This document shows positions 52,223 to 60,823 of a DNA stretch of 64,000 nt, in pieces; positions within the stretch are counted from its first letter, which is position 1; each line of letters starts with the position of its first letter. The position numbers and the translations under genes were made by a program. Below the pieces are notes generated by a model that saw only the letters and a program-made list of their open reading frames with translations, was not told where the DNA came from and searched no databases. The DNA comes from Chelatococcus caeni. Lineage in GTDB: Bacteria > Pseudomonadota > Alphaproteobacteria > Rhizobiales > Beijerinckiaceae. The DNA is taken from assembly GCF_014196925.1 (NCBI RefSeq), contig NZ_JACIEN010000007.1, forward strand, positions 186,001-250,000, in the 5' to 3' direction.

Positions 52223-53149
52223 ATGGAGGCCCTGTTCGTCCCATTGGCCCTCATCTCGGGCGGTTTGCTCGCCGTTCAGGCCGGTGCCAACGCGCAACTC
52301 TCGAAAGCGGTTGGGTCGCCGTTTGCTGCGACCACACTCCAGCTCTCGGTTGGCACGGGCCTTCTGGCTCTCGTCGCCCTGCTGACGGGGACGCTCGCTG
52401 CGCTCGTCGCCCTGCCGCAGGCCGAGTGGTGGCATCTCGTCGGCGGCGCTGCCTCGGCCATCTACGTCGTCTCGACCATTGTTCTCTTTCCCCGTCTCGG
52501 TGCCGTCGTCTCTGTAGGGCTCTTTATCGCCGGGCAGATGCTCGCTTCGCTCGCCATCGATAGCTTCGGCCTCCTCGGCGTGACCCGGACGGGACTTCAG
52601 GCCGGAGCAGCGATCGGCACTGCTGTCGTGCTCCTTGGCGCGGCGATGATCGTTTTCGGTCAGACGGGCGGAACGGACAACCTCAAGGCCGACAAGCTTG
52701 GCTGGATTGTCCTGGCGCTTTTCGCCGGCGCAGTGCTTCCGGCCCAAGGCGCCGTCAATGCGCTGCTGCGCCAGGACCTCGGCGGTGCATCGTTTGCTGT
52801 TGGCGCCGTGTCATTCTTCGTCGCTACGCTCGCAATGGCGGCAGTGCTGTTGGTGACGCTCGCGTGGCTGAAGGCGCCCCGCCCCAATATCGGCGGCATG
52901 CAAGCCATGCCCTGGTGGGGTTGGCTCGGCGGGTTCGCAGGAGCGACCTACGTCACCACGGTGTTCACGGCGATCCCGGTGATCGGCGCGGCGGCGGCGG
53001 TCGGGTTCACAGTAGCGGGTCAGCAGATCGCGAGTGTGTTCGTCGACCGCTACGGCTGGTTCCGCCTCCCGCAGAGACCGGTTTCAGTCTTGCGCCTGGC
53101 CGGTGTCGTGCTGCTGCTCTGCGGCGTCGCGCTCATCAAACTCATCTGA
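52223..53149 (+). CDS. DMT-type transporter, fused DUF606/YdcZ repeats
   Basis: A 308-residue inner-membrane protein with about ten helices. It is built of two YdcZ (DUF606) repeats: the first from LALISGGLLAVQAGANAQLS, the second from about residue 152 (WIVLALFAGAVLPAQGAVNALL). Each repeat carries the family xQxxxNxxL pattern. Single-repeat members work as pairs; here the pair is fused. Substrate unknown. ATG 52223 follows AGGAAGG. It lies between the GST and the SMR-type gene. Confidence 0.9.
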   Translation: MEALFVPLALISGGLLAVQAGANAQLSKAVGSPFAATTLQLSVGTGLLALVALLTGTLAALVALPQAEWWHLVGGAASAIYVVSTIVLFPRLGAVVSVGLFIAGQMLASLAIDSFGLLGVTRTGLQAGAAIGTAVVLLGAAMIVFGQTGGTDNLKADKLGWIVLALFAGAVLPAQGAVNALLRQDLGGASFAVGAVSFFVATLAMAAVLLVTLAWLKAPRPNIGGMQAMPWWGWLGGFAGATYVTTVFTAIPVIGAAAAVGFTVAGQQIASVFVDRYGWFRLPQRPVSVLRLAGVVLLLCGVALIKLI

Positions 53150-53203
53150 CACAGGATCGAACGGAATGCGGTCGTGATCCCCTTGATCGCCGGGAGCGTT
53201 GAA

Positions 53204-53536
53204 ATGTCGTCGACATCGATTGCTTGGATATATCTGACATTATCCGGTCTGGCAGACGTCGTCTGGGCTGCCACCACAAAATTATCGAACGGGTACACCC
53301 GCACCTCTTGGACGCTCATCTCAATTGTTGCTCTGGTCGTATTTCTTGCGCTGCTCACTCAAGCTTTGAAGACGCTGCCACTCGGCACGGCCTACGCCGT
53401 TTGGACTGGCATTGGAGCCGTTGGCTCGGTCGTCTGCGGCCTGCTCCTGTTCGGTGAGACGCTCAGCGCCGCGCGCGCCGCCGCAATGCTCGTGATTGTG
53501 GGAGGGGTCGTCGCGCTCAAGGTCCTGCCGGCCTGA
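53204..53536 (+). CDS. small multidrug resistance (SMR) family protein
   Basis: A 110-residue four-helix membrane protein of the EmrE/SugE (Gdx) family, which exports small cations by proton exchange. The first helix reads WIYLTLSGLADVVWAATTK. The position of the essential Glu (E14 of EmrE, in xEVVWA of the guanidinium exporters) is Asp here, an unusual substitution. The rest fits: AYAVWTGIGAVGSVVCGLLLFGE is intact in pattern. Start ATG 53204 follows GGGAG; GTG 53174 is possible. It ends the GST-DMT-SMR gene run. Confidence 0.9.
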   Translation: MSSTSIAWIYLTLSGLADVVWAATTKLSNGYTRTSWTLISIVALVVFLALLTQALKTLPLGTAYAVWTGIGAVGSVVCGLLLFGETLSAARAAAMLVIVGGVVALKVLPA

Positions 53537-53646
53537 TGGATCCGCCCAGGTCTGTATGAGGGGTCATGCGCGGGGCCCGGGGCCGATCCCCGGACAGCGG
53601 CGATCGTCATCGGGCGGTCATCGACGGCGTGTCTAGTCCGACCGTC

Positions 53647-54729
53647 ATGACTCCCGCTTCCTCCTCCGTGAGGAGTTCGGCCCATCCGGTCCCGGGCTCC
53701 GTCGCCGCTCCGCACGAGCCGCTGCTCGCGCTCGATGCCTTTACCGTCGCCTTCGCGGCGCGGGATCGGGCGGTGCCTGTCGTCCACGGCATCGACCTCT
53801 CGCTGGCACGGGGGGAGGCTCTCGGCATCGTCGGGGAATCGGGCTGCGGCAAGAGCGTGACGTGGCTCGCGGCGCTCCGGCTCCTCGGCCACGGCGTCGT
53901 GACCTCCGGGCGCGTGCTGCTCGCCGGCCGCGACCTGACAACGATGAGCGAGCGCGAGATCGCGCGCGTGCGCGGCGGACGCATCGGGCTCATCTTCCAG
54001 GACCCGACGAGCTCGCTCAACCCGGTGCTGACCATCGGCGCGCAGATCGGCGAAGCGCTGGCGCTGCATCGCGGCCTTCGGGGGGAGGCGGCGCGCGCGG
54101 AGGCGCTGCGCCTGCTCGACCGGGTCGGCATCGCCGATGGGCGCCGCCGGCTGCGGCAATATCCGCACGAATTGTCCGGCGGCATGAACCAGCGCGTCAT
54201 GATCGCCATCGCGCTCGCCGGCGAGCCCGAGTTGCTGGTGGCGGACGAGCCGACGACGGCCCTCGACGCCACCATCCAGGCGCAGATCCTCGACCTCATC
54301 CGCGACATCCGCCGCGACAGCGGCATGGGCCTTATCCTCATCAGCCACGATCTCGGCGTCGTCGCCGAGCTGTGCGACCGCATCGCCGTGATGTATGCCG
54401 GCCGCATCGTCGAGACCGCCCCGGCGCGGCGGCTGCTCGCCGCGCCGCGCCACCCCTATACGCGCGGGCTCATGGCGGCGCTGCCGACGCTGGAGGGGCC
54501 GCGCGTGCGCCTCGCCCCCGTCCCGGGCACGGTGCCGGCACCGGAGGCCATGCCGCCCGGCTGCGCCTTTGCCCCGCGCTGCGTGCGCGCGACGGCGATC
54601 TGCGGCACGCGCGTGCCGGAGCTTGCGCCGATCGACGACCGGCACGAGGCGGCCTGCCTCGCGCTCGACCAACGCGGCTTCCGCACCACGCCGGCCGACG
54701 CCCCTGCCCTCGCGGGAGCCCCCGCATGA
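53647..54729 (+). CDS. dipeptide/oligopeptide-type ABC transporter ATP-binding protein (DppD-like)
   Basis: A 360-residue cytosolic ATPase of the Opp/Dpp class. Walker A is GESGCGKS near 71, Q-loop FQDPTSSLNP near 118, signature ELSGGMNQRVMIAIAL near 177 and Walker B LLVADEPTTALD. The C-terminal oligopeptide-type domain has CAFAPRCVRATAICGTRVPE with the Cys pattern of a 4Fe-4S or zinc site. The ATG at 53647 is chosen; the frame is open upstream. It overlaps the next ATPase by four bases. Confidence 0.94.
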   Translation: MTPASSSVRSSAHPVPGSVAAPHEPLLALDAFTVAFAARDRAVPVVHGIDLSLARGEALGIVGESGCGKSVTWLAALRLLGHGVVTSGRVLLAGRDLTTMSEREIARVRGGRIGLIFQDPTSSLNPVLTIGAQIGEALALHRGLRGEAARAEALRLLDRVGIADGRRRLRQYPHELSGGMNQRVMIAIALAGEPELLVADEPTTALDATIQAQILDLIRDIRRDSGMGLILISHDLGVVAELCDRIAVMYAGRIVETAPARRLLAAPRHPYTRGLMAALPTLEGPRVRLAPVPGTVPAPEAMPPGCAFAPRCVRATAICGTRVPELAPIDDRHEAACLALDQRGFRTTPADAPALAGAPA

Positions 54730-55709
54730 GCGCCCTCCTGACGGTCCGCGACCTCAGCCGGCATTATGCCGTACCGGGCACCGGCGGCGAGCGCTGCATC
54801 CTTCATGCCGTCGACGGGGTCAGCTTCTCGCTGGCGGCCGGTCGCACCCTCGGCATCGTCGGCGAATCCGGCTGCGGCAAGTCGACGACCGCCAAGCTCG
54901 TCCTCGGCCTGACGCCGGCCTCCGGCGGCGAGGTGCTGTTCGACGGCCTGCCGGTGACGGCGACGCGCGACGGCCGCTGGCGGGCGATGCGCCGCACCAT
55001 GCAGATGGTGCATCAGGACCCGCTCGCGGCGCTCGACCGGCGTCTCACCGTCGGCGAGCAGGTGATGGAGCCGCTCCTCATCCACCGCCTGGCGCGCGGC
55101 AAGGCGGCCCGTGAGCGCGCCCTCGCCCTCTTCGAGGCGGTCGGCCTGCGCGAGGACCATTTCGCGCGCTATCCGCACGAATTGTCGGGCGGCCAGCGCC
55201 AGCGCGTCGTGCTCGCCCGCGCGCTCGTGCTAGAGCCGAAGCTCGTCGTCTGCGACGAGCCGATTTCGGCACTCGACGTCTCGGTGGCGGCGCAGGTCAT
55301 CAACCTGCTGCACGACCTGCAGATCCGCTTCGGCATGGCCTATCTCTTCATCAGCCACGACCTCAAGGTGGTGCGCCAGATCGCCGACGAGGTCGCCGTG
55401 ATGTATCTCGGCCGCATCGTCGAGCAGGGCCCGCCGGAGGCGCTGTTCCACACGCCGGCCCATCCCTACACGCAGGCGCTCGTCTCGGCCGTGCCGAGCC
55501 TCGGTCGGCATACGCGCGAGCGCATCGTGCTCGCGGGCGACCCGCCGAACCCGGTCGACCGGCCGGCGGGCTGCCCCTTCCATCCCCGCTGCCCGCGCGC
55601 CGTCAGCCGCTGCCGCAGCGAAGCCCCGGCCCTGCGGCCGACGCCGGACGGGCGCCTTGCGGCGTGCCATCTGGTGCCGGCGGCCGATTCCGTTTCGGCT
55701 GCCGCCTGA
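54726..55709 (+). CDS. dipeptide/oligopeptide-type ABC transporter ATP-binding protein (DppF-like)
   Basis: A 327-residue ATPase, partner of the DppD-like protein. It shows Walker A GESGCGKST near 46, QMVHQDPLAALDRR near 94, signature ELSGGQRQRVVLARAL near 150, Walker B LVVCDEPISALDV and a C-terminal CPFHPRCPRAVSRC cysteine motif. It is followed 34 bases later by a phosphodiesterase gene. The permeases and binding protein of this transporter are on the opposite strand, 2-6 kb away. Confidence 0.94.
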   Translation: MSALLTVRDLSRHYAVPGTGGERCILHAVDGVSFSLAAGRTLGIVGESGCGKSTTAKLVLGLTPASGGEVLFDGLPVTATRDGRWRAMRRTMQMVHQDPLAALDRRLTVGEQVMEPLLIHRLARGKAARERALALFEAVGLREDHFARYPHELSGGQRQRVVLARALVLEPKLVVCDEPISALDVSVAAQVINLLHDLQIRFGMAYLFISHDLKVVRQIADEVAVMYLGRIVEQGPPEALFHTPAHPYTQALVSAVPSLGRHTRERIVLAGDPPNPVDRPAGCPFHPRCPRAVSRCRSEAPALRPTPDGRLAACHLVPAADSVSAAA

Positions 55710-55743
55710 GCGGCGGCCCCTTTTTTCATCAGGAGCATGTGAC

Positions 55744-57219
55744 ATGGCGCAGAATCTGGCGCAGGAGACGGCGGCCGCGGACCGGGTGATCGTGGCGGTA
55801 TTCGACGGGCTGCGGCCCGACCTCGTGACACCCGAGCTCACGCCCAACATCATGCGGCTCGCCGCCCGCGGCACCTGGTTCCGCGAGGCGCGCAGCATCT
55901 TCCCCTCCGTCACGCGCGTCGCCACCACCTCGATCGCGACCGGCGCACCGCCGACGGTACACGGCGTGGTCGGCAACATGTTCTACCATGCCGAGGCCAT
56001 GCCGGAGCGCGTGTTCAACACGGGCGAGAGCGAGCACATCCGGCGCGTGGAGGCGCACCACGGTGGGCGCCTCGTCGGCGTCGACACGCTCGGCGACGTG
56101 CTCGCCCGTGCCGGCCGGCGCCTGGCGGTGGTGCACACAGGATCGCCCGGCTCGACGCATTTCATCAATCCGCGCGCCCGCGCCAACGGCCACTGGACAT
56201 TCTCGATGCTCGGCCCTGCCGGCACGCAGACGCCCGAAGCCGTCGAGGAGGTCGTCGCCCACCTCGGCCCGCTGCCGGAGCGCGCCCTGCCGCGGCTCGC
56301 CGAATGTCGGCACGCCGGCCGGGTCATGGCCGAACACGTGCTGCCGCAGCTGCGCCCCGACGTGGCGCTCGTCTGGTTCAACGAGCCCGACACCACCTTC
56401 CACTACAAGGGCATCGGCTCGCCGGAGGCCAAGGCCGCCGTGGCCGAGGCGGACAGGGCCTTCGGCGTCATCCTCGACTGGGTGGAGGCGCAGCCGGACG
56501 GCGAGCGCATCGCCGTGATCGCCGCCTCTGACCACGGCCAGATCTCCGCCAATGTCGCCCATCCGCTCTTCGACGAGGCCGCCGCCGCCGGCTTCGCGCT
56601 CGGCCTCAAGGACGAGCTCGACGAAGCCGCCTTCGTCGTCACCGGCGGGCGCAGCGGCGAGATCCGCCTGAAGGACGCCGATCCCGCGGCCCTCGCGCGC
56701 ATCGCCGCCTGGCTGATGGAGCAGCCGGCTGTCAGCCATGTCTTCTCGAAGCCGCGCAACGAGGTGGAGGGCGAGATCCCCGGCACGCTCTCGCTCGGGC
56801 TCGTCAACAACGCCCATGCACGCAGCCCGGACCTCATGTTCGCCCTCGCCTCCGATCTCGGCACCGATGCCCATGGCCTCACCGGGCTCGGCATCATGAC
56901 GCCGGGCGACGTGCCGCTCGGCGGCGGCATGCACGGCGGGCTGAACCGGCACGAGCTCAACAGCCTGCTCATCGTCGCCGCCCCCGGGCTCGGCGCGGAG
57001 GTCACGACGGGGCCGGCCGGCATCATCGACATCGCGCCGACCGTTCTCGGGCTGCTGGGCCTGCCCAAGGCTGAGACGATGCAGGGCCGCAACCTCGCCC
57101 GCCCCGCGCGGCAGGAAGCCGTAACGGCGCGCCACGCCACGGGCAGCGGCGCCTTCTCCCAGCATGTCGACGTGGTGGTGGAGGACGGCCGGCGCTTCAT
57201 CCTGAGCGGCGGGCACTGA
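55744..57219 (+). CDS. alkaline phosphatase superfamily phosphodiesterase/nucleotide pyrophosphatase
   Basis: A 491-residue metal-dependent phosphodi- or phosphonohydrolase of the type I phosphodiesterase/nucleotide pyrophosphatase group. The bimetal site can be traced: Asp21 in AVFDGLRPD, the nucleophile Thr in FPSVTRVATTS, Asp/His in FNEPDTTFHYKG, Asp-His in AASDHGQI and His in GGGMHGGLNRHE. No signal peptide is visible, so it acts in the cytosol on an imported substrate. It follows the DppDF-like genes directly. AGGAGCATG precedes the start. Confidence 0.92.
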   Translation: MAQNLAQETAAADRVIVAVFDGLRPDLVTPELTPNIMRLAARGTWFREARSIFPSVTRVATTSIATGAPPTVHGVVGNMFYHAEAMPERVFNTGESEHIRRVEAHHGGRLVGVDTLGDVLARAGRRLAVVHTGSPGSTHFINPRARANGHWTFSMLGPAGTQTPEAVEEVVAHLGPLPERALPRLAECRHAGRVMAEHVLPQLRPDVALVWFNEPDTTFHYKGIGSPEAKAAVAEADRAFGVILDWVEAQPDGERIAVIAASDHGQISANVAHPLFDEAAAAGFALGLKDELDEAAFVVTGGRSGEIRLKDADPAALARIAAWLMEQPAVSHVFSKPRNEVEGEIPGTLSLGLVNNAHARSPDLMFALASDLGTDAHGLTGLGIMTPGDVPLGGGMHGGLNRHELNSLLIVAAPGLGAEVTTGPAGIIDIAPTVLGLLGLPKAETMQGRNLARPARQEAVTARHATGSGAFSQHVDVVVEDGRRFILSGGH

Positions 57220-57279
57220 TCGCGCCGGCGACGCCGCGCCGCACTGGCAAGATGGATTCAAATCGGCGCAGGCTCCAGC

Positions 57280-57423
57280 TTGATCCCCCCCCTTGAGGGC
57301 AGGGTGGATCGCGCCGAAGGCGCGAGACGGGCGGGGTCAAGACCGGGTACGGCGCTCCTGACGCCGACCGCGTGGCCCCCTCCGTCGCCGCTTCGCGGCG
57401 CCACTCCCCGTTACGGGGAGGAT
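57280..57423. repeat. intergenic hairpin-rich repeat element (REP/BIME-like)
   Basis: Three perfect hairpins follow one another: CGCGCC-GAA-GGCGCG (57310-57324), CGCCGC-TTC-GCGGCG (57386-57400) and CTCCCCG-TTA-CGGGGAG (57404-57420). They are embedded in C/G tracts starting at 57286. The arrangement resembles dispersed intergenic repeats common in Hyphomicrobiales genomes. Copy number cannot be judged from one window, where it occurs once. Confidence 0.6.
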
Positions 57424-57452
57424 CAGCACACACCTTGAAGTCACATGCTGGA

Positions 57453-57484
57453 AAAGCGCCCTCCCGGATCCGGGAGGGCGCTTT
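57453..57484. terminator. bidirectional intrinsic terminator, 32-bp perfect palindrome
   Basis: A perfect palindrome centred on GGATCC (57466-57471), with outer ends AAAGCGCCC and GGGCGCTTT. It lies between the convergent phosphodiesterase gene and the binding-protein gene and has A-run and T-run flanks for both directions. Confidence 0.88.
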
Positions 57485-57516
57485 CATCTTGTACGCTGCC
57501 TTTTTGCGCGGCCTGC

Positions 57517-59079
57517 TCAGACCTTGCCGAAGGACAGGTTGTCCGGCCTCAGGTCCATGAAATAGAAGGTGGTCGGCTGCCAGGCGATGGACTTCTTGAT
57601 CGCGTAGGATTCGCTCGGCTGGTAGAGGATCGTGGCCGGCGCCTCGTCCTCCCAGGTGTCGAGCATCTGCGTGAACAGCGCCTTGCGCTCGGCGGGGTCC
57701 ACCTCGGCCTCGAGGGCGCGGCCCAGCCTGTTGAACGCCTCGGCCGATTGCCAGTGACCGGCCGTCTGGATCTCGCCGTCCGGCCCCCACGCCACCCAGA
57801 TGGCGCCCAGCGGGTCGGGCAGGCGGGTGGAGTTGGACCAGTTGAAGATCTGTGCGCCTTCGCCGCGCATCTGGGTGGAATTCTCGACGACCTGCAGCGA
57901 GGCGTTGATGCCCACGGCCTTCCACTGCTCGATCAGGATCTGCGCCGCCTCGAGGGCATTGGTGTAGTAGTTGGCCTGCGTGCGGTAGACCACAGGCTCG
58001 CCCTTGTAGCCCGCCTCCGCGAGGAGGGCCTTCGCCTTCTCGGGATCGTAGGGCAGCGCGCGGCCCTCGACGAACATCTGCCCGTATTCGGGGAAGTTGT
58101 GGCTCGCCGGCACCTTGGCCATGCCCTGCCAGAGCGTGTCGACGAGGTGCTGCCGGTCGATGGCGCAGGCCAGCGCCTGGCGGATGCGCTTGTCGGCGAG
58201 CAGCTTGTCCTTGGCGCTGAAGGCGAGGACATGGACGTTGGCGAGCACCACGGTGCGCACGTCGATGTCGTCATAGCTGCCGACCACATCGACCTGGTCG
58301 GGCGGCACGTTGGTGATGAGGTCGTAGTCGCCGGCGACGAGGCCGGCGACGCGTGCCGCGAGCTCGGGCACGCGCTTGAAGACGACACGGCGCGCTGTCG
58401 GCCGGCCCATGAAATAATCGTCGAAGGCGTCGAGCACCGTCTCGTCCGCGGCGTTGTGCGAGACGACCCGATAGGGGCCGGTGGCCACCGGCTGGCGGGA
58501 ATAGCCCTGGAAGCCCAGCTCCTCATAGGCGCGCTTGTTGACGATCCACGCGCACCAGGAGGCGAGCCGCTGCTCCAGCAGCACGTCCGGCACGCGCGTG
58601 CGGAAGCGGACCGTGTAGCGGTCGACGGGCTCGACGGAGGCGAGGACGCCGAAATAGGGCCGGCCGCCGGGAATCTCCGCCTTGTCGCCCCACAGGCGCC
58701 CCTCGCGGAAGGTGTAGGCCACGTCCTCGGACGTCAGCTCGTCCCCGTTGTGGAACTTCACGCCCTGGCGCAGCGTGACGACGAGCTCGGACGGCGACAC
58801 GCGCTCCCACTTCGTCGCCAGATGTGGCTTGAGTTCCGAGCCGCCGCCGTCGGGCGAGCCGAGGAAGTCGCGGCGGATGAGCGTATCGAAGATGGAATAG
58901 GTGACGCGCGTGCCGACGTTGGAGAGCTCGCGCGCCGGCTCGAGCGTGGCCGGCAGATCGGCAACGGCCACCGTGAAGGACGGGCGCTGCTCCGGGGCGG
59001 CGAGAGCGAAGGAGGCCTTGACGAGCAAGGGGGCCGCAACCGCTCCTTCGAGCAGGCGGCGACGGGTGATGGAGACCAT
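57517..59079 (-). CDS. ABC transporter substrate-binding protein, family 5 (peptide/nickel type)
   Basis: A 520-residue periplasmic binding protein of the DppA/OppA cluster C fold. A Tat-type signal ITRRRLLEG is followed by a hydrophobic segment and AALA cleavage region. It shows the family segments WERVSPSELVVTLRQGVKFHNGDELTSEDVAYTF (about 92-125, read in parts) and VDTLWQGMAKVPASHNFP near 315. Ligands of family 5 range from peptides to sugars and phosphodiester head groups. The flanking phosphodiesterases favour the last (inference). Confidence 0.93.
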   Translation of the reverse strand: MVSITRRRLLEGAVAAPLLVKASFALAAPEQRPSFTVAVADLPATLEPARELSNVGTRVTYSIFDTLIRRDFLGSPDGGGSELKPHLATKWERVSPSELVVTLRQGVKFHNGDELTSEDVAYTFREGRLWGDKAEIPGGRPYFGVLASVEPVDRYTVRFRTRVPDVLLEQRLASWCAWIVNKRAYEELGFQGYSRQPVATGPYRVVSHNAADETVLDAFDDYFMGRPTARRVVFKRVPELAARVAGLVAGDYDLITNVPPDQVDVVGSYDDIDVRTVVLANVHVLAFSAKDKLLADKRIRQALACAIDRQHLVDTLWQGMAKVPASHNFPEYGQMFVEGRALPYDPEKAKALLAEAGYKGEPVVYRTQANYYTNALEAAQILIEQWKAVGINASLQVVENSTQMRGEGAQIFNWSNSTRLPDPLGAIWVAWGPDGEIQTAGHWQSAEAFNRLGRALEAEVDPAERKALFTQMLDTWEDEAPATILYQPSESYAIKKSIAWQPTTFYFMDLRPDNLSFGKV

Positions 59080-59152
59080 GGGCTACTCCCTAAGGTGGCC
59101 GTGCGCGGACGCGATCGCGGACAAAACGGACGGCGGAAGGACGCGATGGGCC

Positions 59153-59932
59153 CTAACCCGGTGAGACGACAGGCGCGTGACGGGCTGTGGACGGCGTGCC
59201 CACTTTCAGGAGCCGCGGATCGTCGAGGAGCACGGCGTCGGGCGCGCATTGCGCGATGCGGGCGAGGCCGTCGCCATCGACATGGCCCACGGGAAAGGGC
59301 GGATAGCCCGGCAGGGGCTCGGCGCGCGGCTGGCCTACCATCACGGCGAGCCGGAGCCCGGCGGCGCGCACGGCCGCCACGCGTTCGCCCGACAGATCGC
59401 CCTGCCAGAGCCTGAACCAGTCCGCCCCCACGCCGCGGGCAGCGGCGGCGCCGTCCGGATCGGCGGCGAAGGCGAGAACGGGCAGGTCCGTCAGGGCGCG
59501 GGCAGCCACGATGAGAGCCGTGTCGCGCAGACCAAGCAGCACCCGCCCGCCGGCGTCCTGCGTGTCGACGGCACCGAGGATCCCCGGCAGGACGCGCGCG
59601 TCCTTCAGCTTGACGTCGAGCAGCAGCCCCAGCGGCGCCGAGGCCGCGATCGCTTCGGCCAGCGTGAGCAGGCCGGGCAGGACGGCACGCAGGGTGGCGA
59701 GATCGAGCGCCGCGACGGATCGCGGGTCGCCGGCAAGGCGCAGGAGATCGGCATCGTGCACGCAGACCAAGGCGCCGTCGGCCGTGACACGCACGTCCGT
59801 CTCCACCGCATCGGCACCGGCCGCCACAGCGGCTGCGAAGGCCGCCGCCGTGTTCTCGCCCGCGAGCGCCGCGCCGCCGCGATGGGCGATGACGAGCGGG
59901 CGGGAGCCGGGGGAGCGCCAGGGAAAGGCCAC
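59153..59932 (-). CDS. glycerophosphodiester phosphodiesterase family protein
   Basis: A 259-residue cytosolic enzyme of the GDPD/UgpQ family, which hydrolyses glycerophosphodiesters to glycerol-3-phosphate and an alcohol. The catalytic segment is IAHRGGAALAGENT near 14-27, metal ligands are in ETDVRVTADGALVCVHD near 44-60, and LLLDVKLKD near 102 replaces the more usual LNIEIK. Start is GTG 59932, three bases after the stop of the DppC-like permease gene. It lies between permease and binding-protein genes, so it is clearly part of the transport operon. Confidence 0.92.
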   Translation of the reverse strand: MAFPWRSPGSRPLVIAHRGGAALAGENTAAAFAAAVAAGADAVETDVRVTADGALVCVHDADLLRLAGDPRSVAALDLATLRAVLPGLLTLAEAIAASAPLGLLLDVKLKDARVLPGILGAVDTQDAGGRVLLGLRDTALIVAARALTDLPVLAFAADPDGAAAARGVGADWFRLWQGDLSGERVAAVRAAGLRLAVMVGQPRAEPLPGYPPFPVGHVDGDGLARIAQCAPDAVLLDDPRLLKVGTPSTARHAPVVSPG

Positions 59933-59935
59933 GCG

Positions 59936-60823
59936 CTATCTCCGCCTCAGGGTGGGGTCGAGCCTGTCGCGCAGCCAGTCGCCGAAGAGGCTCATGGACA
60001 GCGTTGTCAGGAAGATGGCGACGCCGGGGAAGACCGCGATCCACCAGGCGTTGAGCAGATAGCGCCGCCCCTCGCCCAGCATGAGCCCGAGCGACGTCCC
60101 CGGCGGCTGCACCCCGAGGCCGAGGAAGGACAGGGAGGTCTCGAGCAGGATGGTGGCGGGAAAGTTCAGCGTCGCCTGCACGACGAGCGAAGCGACGATA
60201 TTGGGCAGGAGATGGCGGAAGATGACGCGCGCCGAGCGCGCGCCGAGGGCCTCCACCGCATTGATGTAGTCGCTCGCCTGTTCCGAGACGACGAGCCCGC
60301 GCGCGAGGCGCGTGTACTTCTCCCATCCGTCGAGGCTGACGAGGACGATGAAGAGGACGATGTTGTTGCCGAAGAAGGCGAGCAGCGTCAGCGCGAGGAT
60401 GAGCGCCGGCACGGCCGCCTGGGCATCGACCAGCATCATGATGGCCTGGTCGATAAGGCCGCGGAACCGGGCGGCAAGGAAGCCGAGCAGGGTGCCGAAG
60501 ACGGCGCCGATGAGCGTGCCCATCACGGCGATGAGGATGGAGCTGCGCGTGGCGTAGATGAGCCGGCTGAGGATGTCGCGGCCGAGATGGTCCGTGCCCA
60601 GCACGTGCAGCATGTCGCCGGCCTCGCTCATCGGCGGGCGCATGCGGGCGAGGAGGTTCTGCGTCGTGTAGTGAACCGGCGCCAGCCAGTCGGCGAAGAT
60701 GGCGACGAAGACGACGAGGACGAGAAAGCCCGCCGACAGCGCCACGAGCGGCGACATGGGAAAGCTGGCGCGGCGCCGCGGGGCCGGTGCGGCGAGACGG
60801 CTGGCGGGCTCGAGCGCGCTCAT
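59936..60823 (-). CDS. dipeptide-type ABC transporter permease (DppC-like)
   Basis: A 295-residue inner-membrane permease of the Opp/Dpp type. It has the short cytoplasmic arm, first helix near 27-48, and the DppC feature LGTDHLGRDILSRLIYATRSS near 75-96 (in parts). The ATPase-docking EAA loop is EALGARSARVIFRHLLPN near 191, and FLGLGVQPPGTSLG lies near 235. Its start overlaps the end of the DppB-like gene by one base. Confidence 0.94.
   Translation of the reverse strand: MSALEPASRLAAPAPRRRASFPMSPLVALSAGFLVLVVFVAIFADWLAPVHYTTQNLLARMRPPMSEAGDMLHVLGTDHLGRDILSRLIYATRSSILIAVMGTLIGAVFGTLLGFLAARFRGLIDQAIMMLVDAQAAVPALILALTLLAFFGNNIVLFIVLVSLDGWEKYTRLARGLVVSEQASDYINAVEALGARSARVIFRHLLPNIVASLVVQATLNFPATILLETSLSFLGLGVQPPGTSLGLMLGEGRRYLLNAWWIAVFPGVAIFLTTLSMSLFGDWLRDRLDPTLRRR

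Noticed and set aside
57197-57925. Leftward open frame running through the 57.3-57.4 kb hairpin repeats
   Set aside because: The translated low-complexity sequence comes from the intergenic repeat and terminator, not from a protein, and the rest is out of frame with the binding-protein gene.
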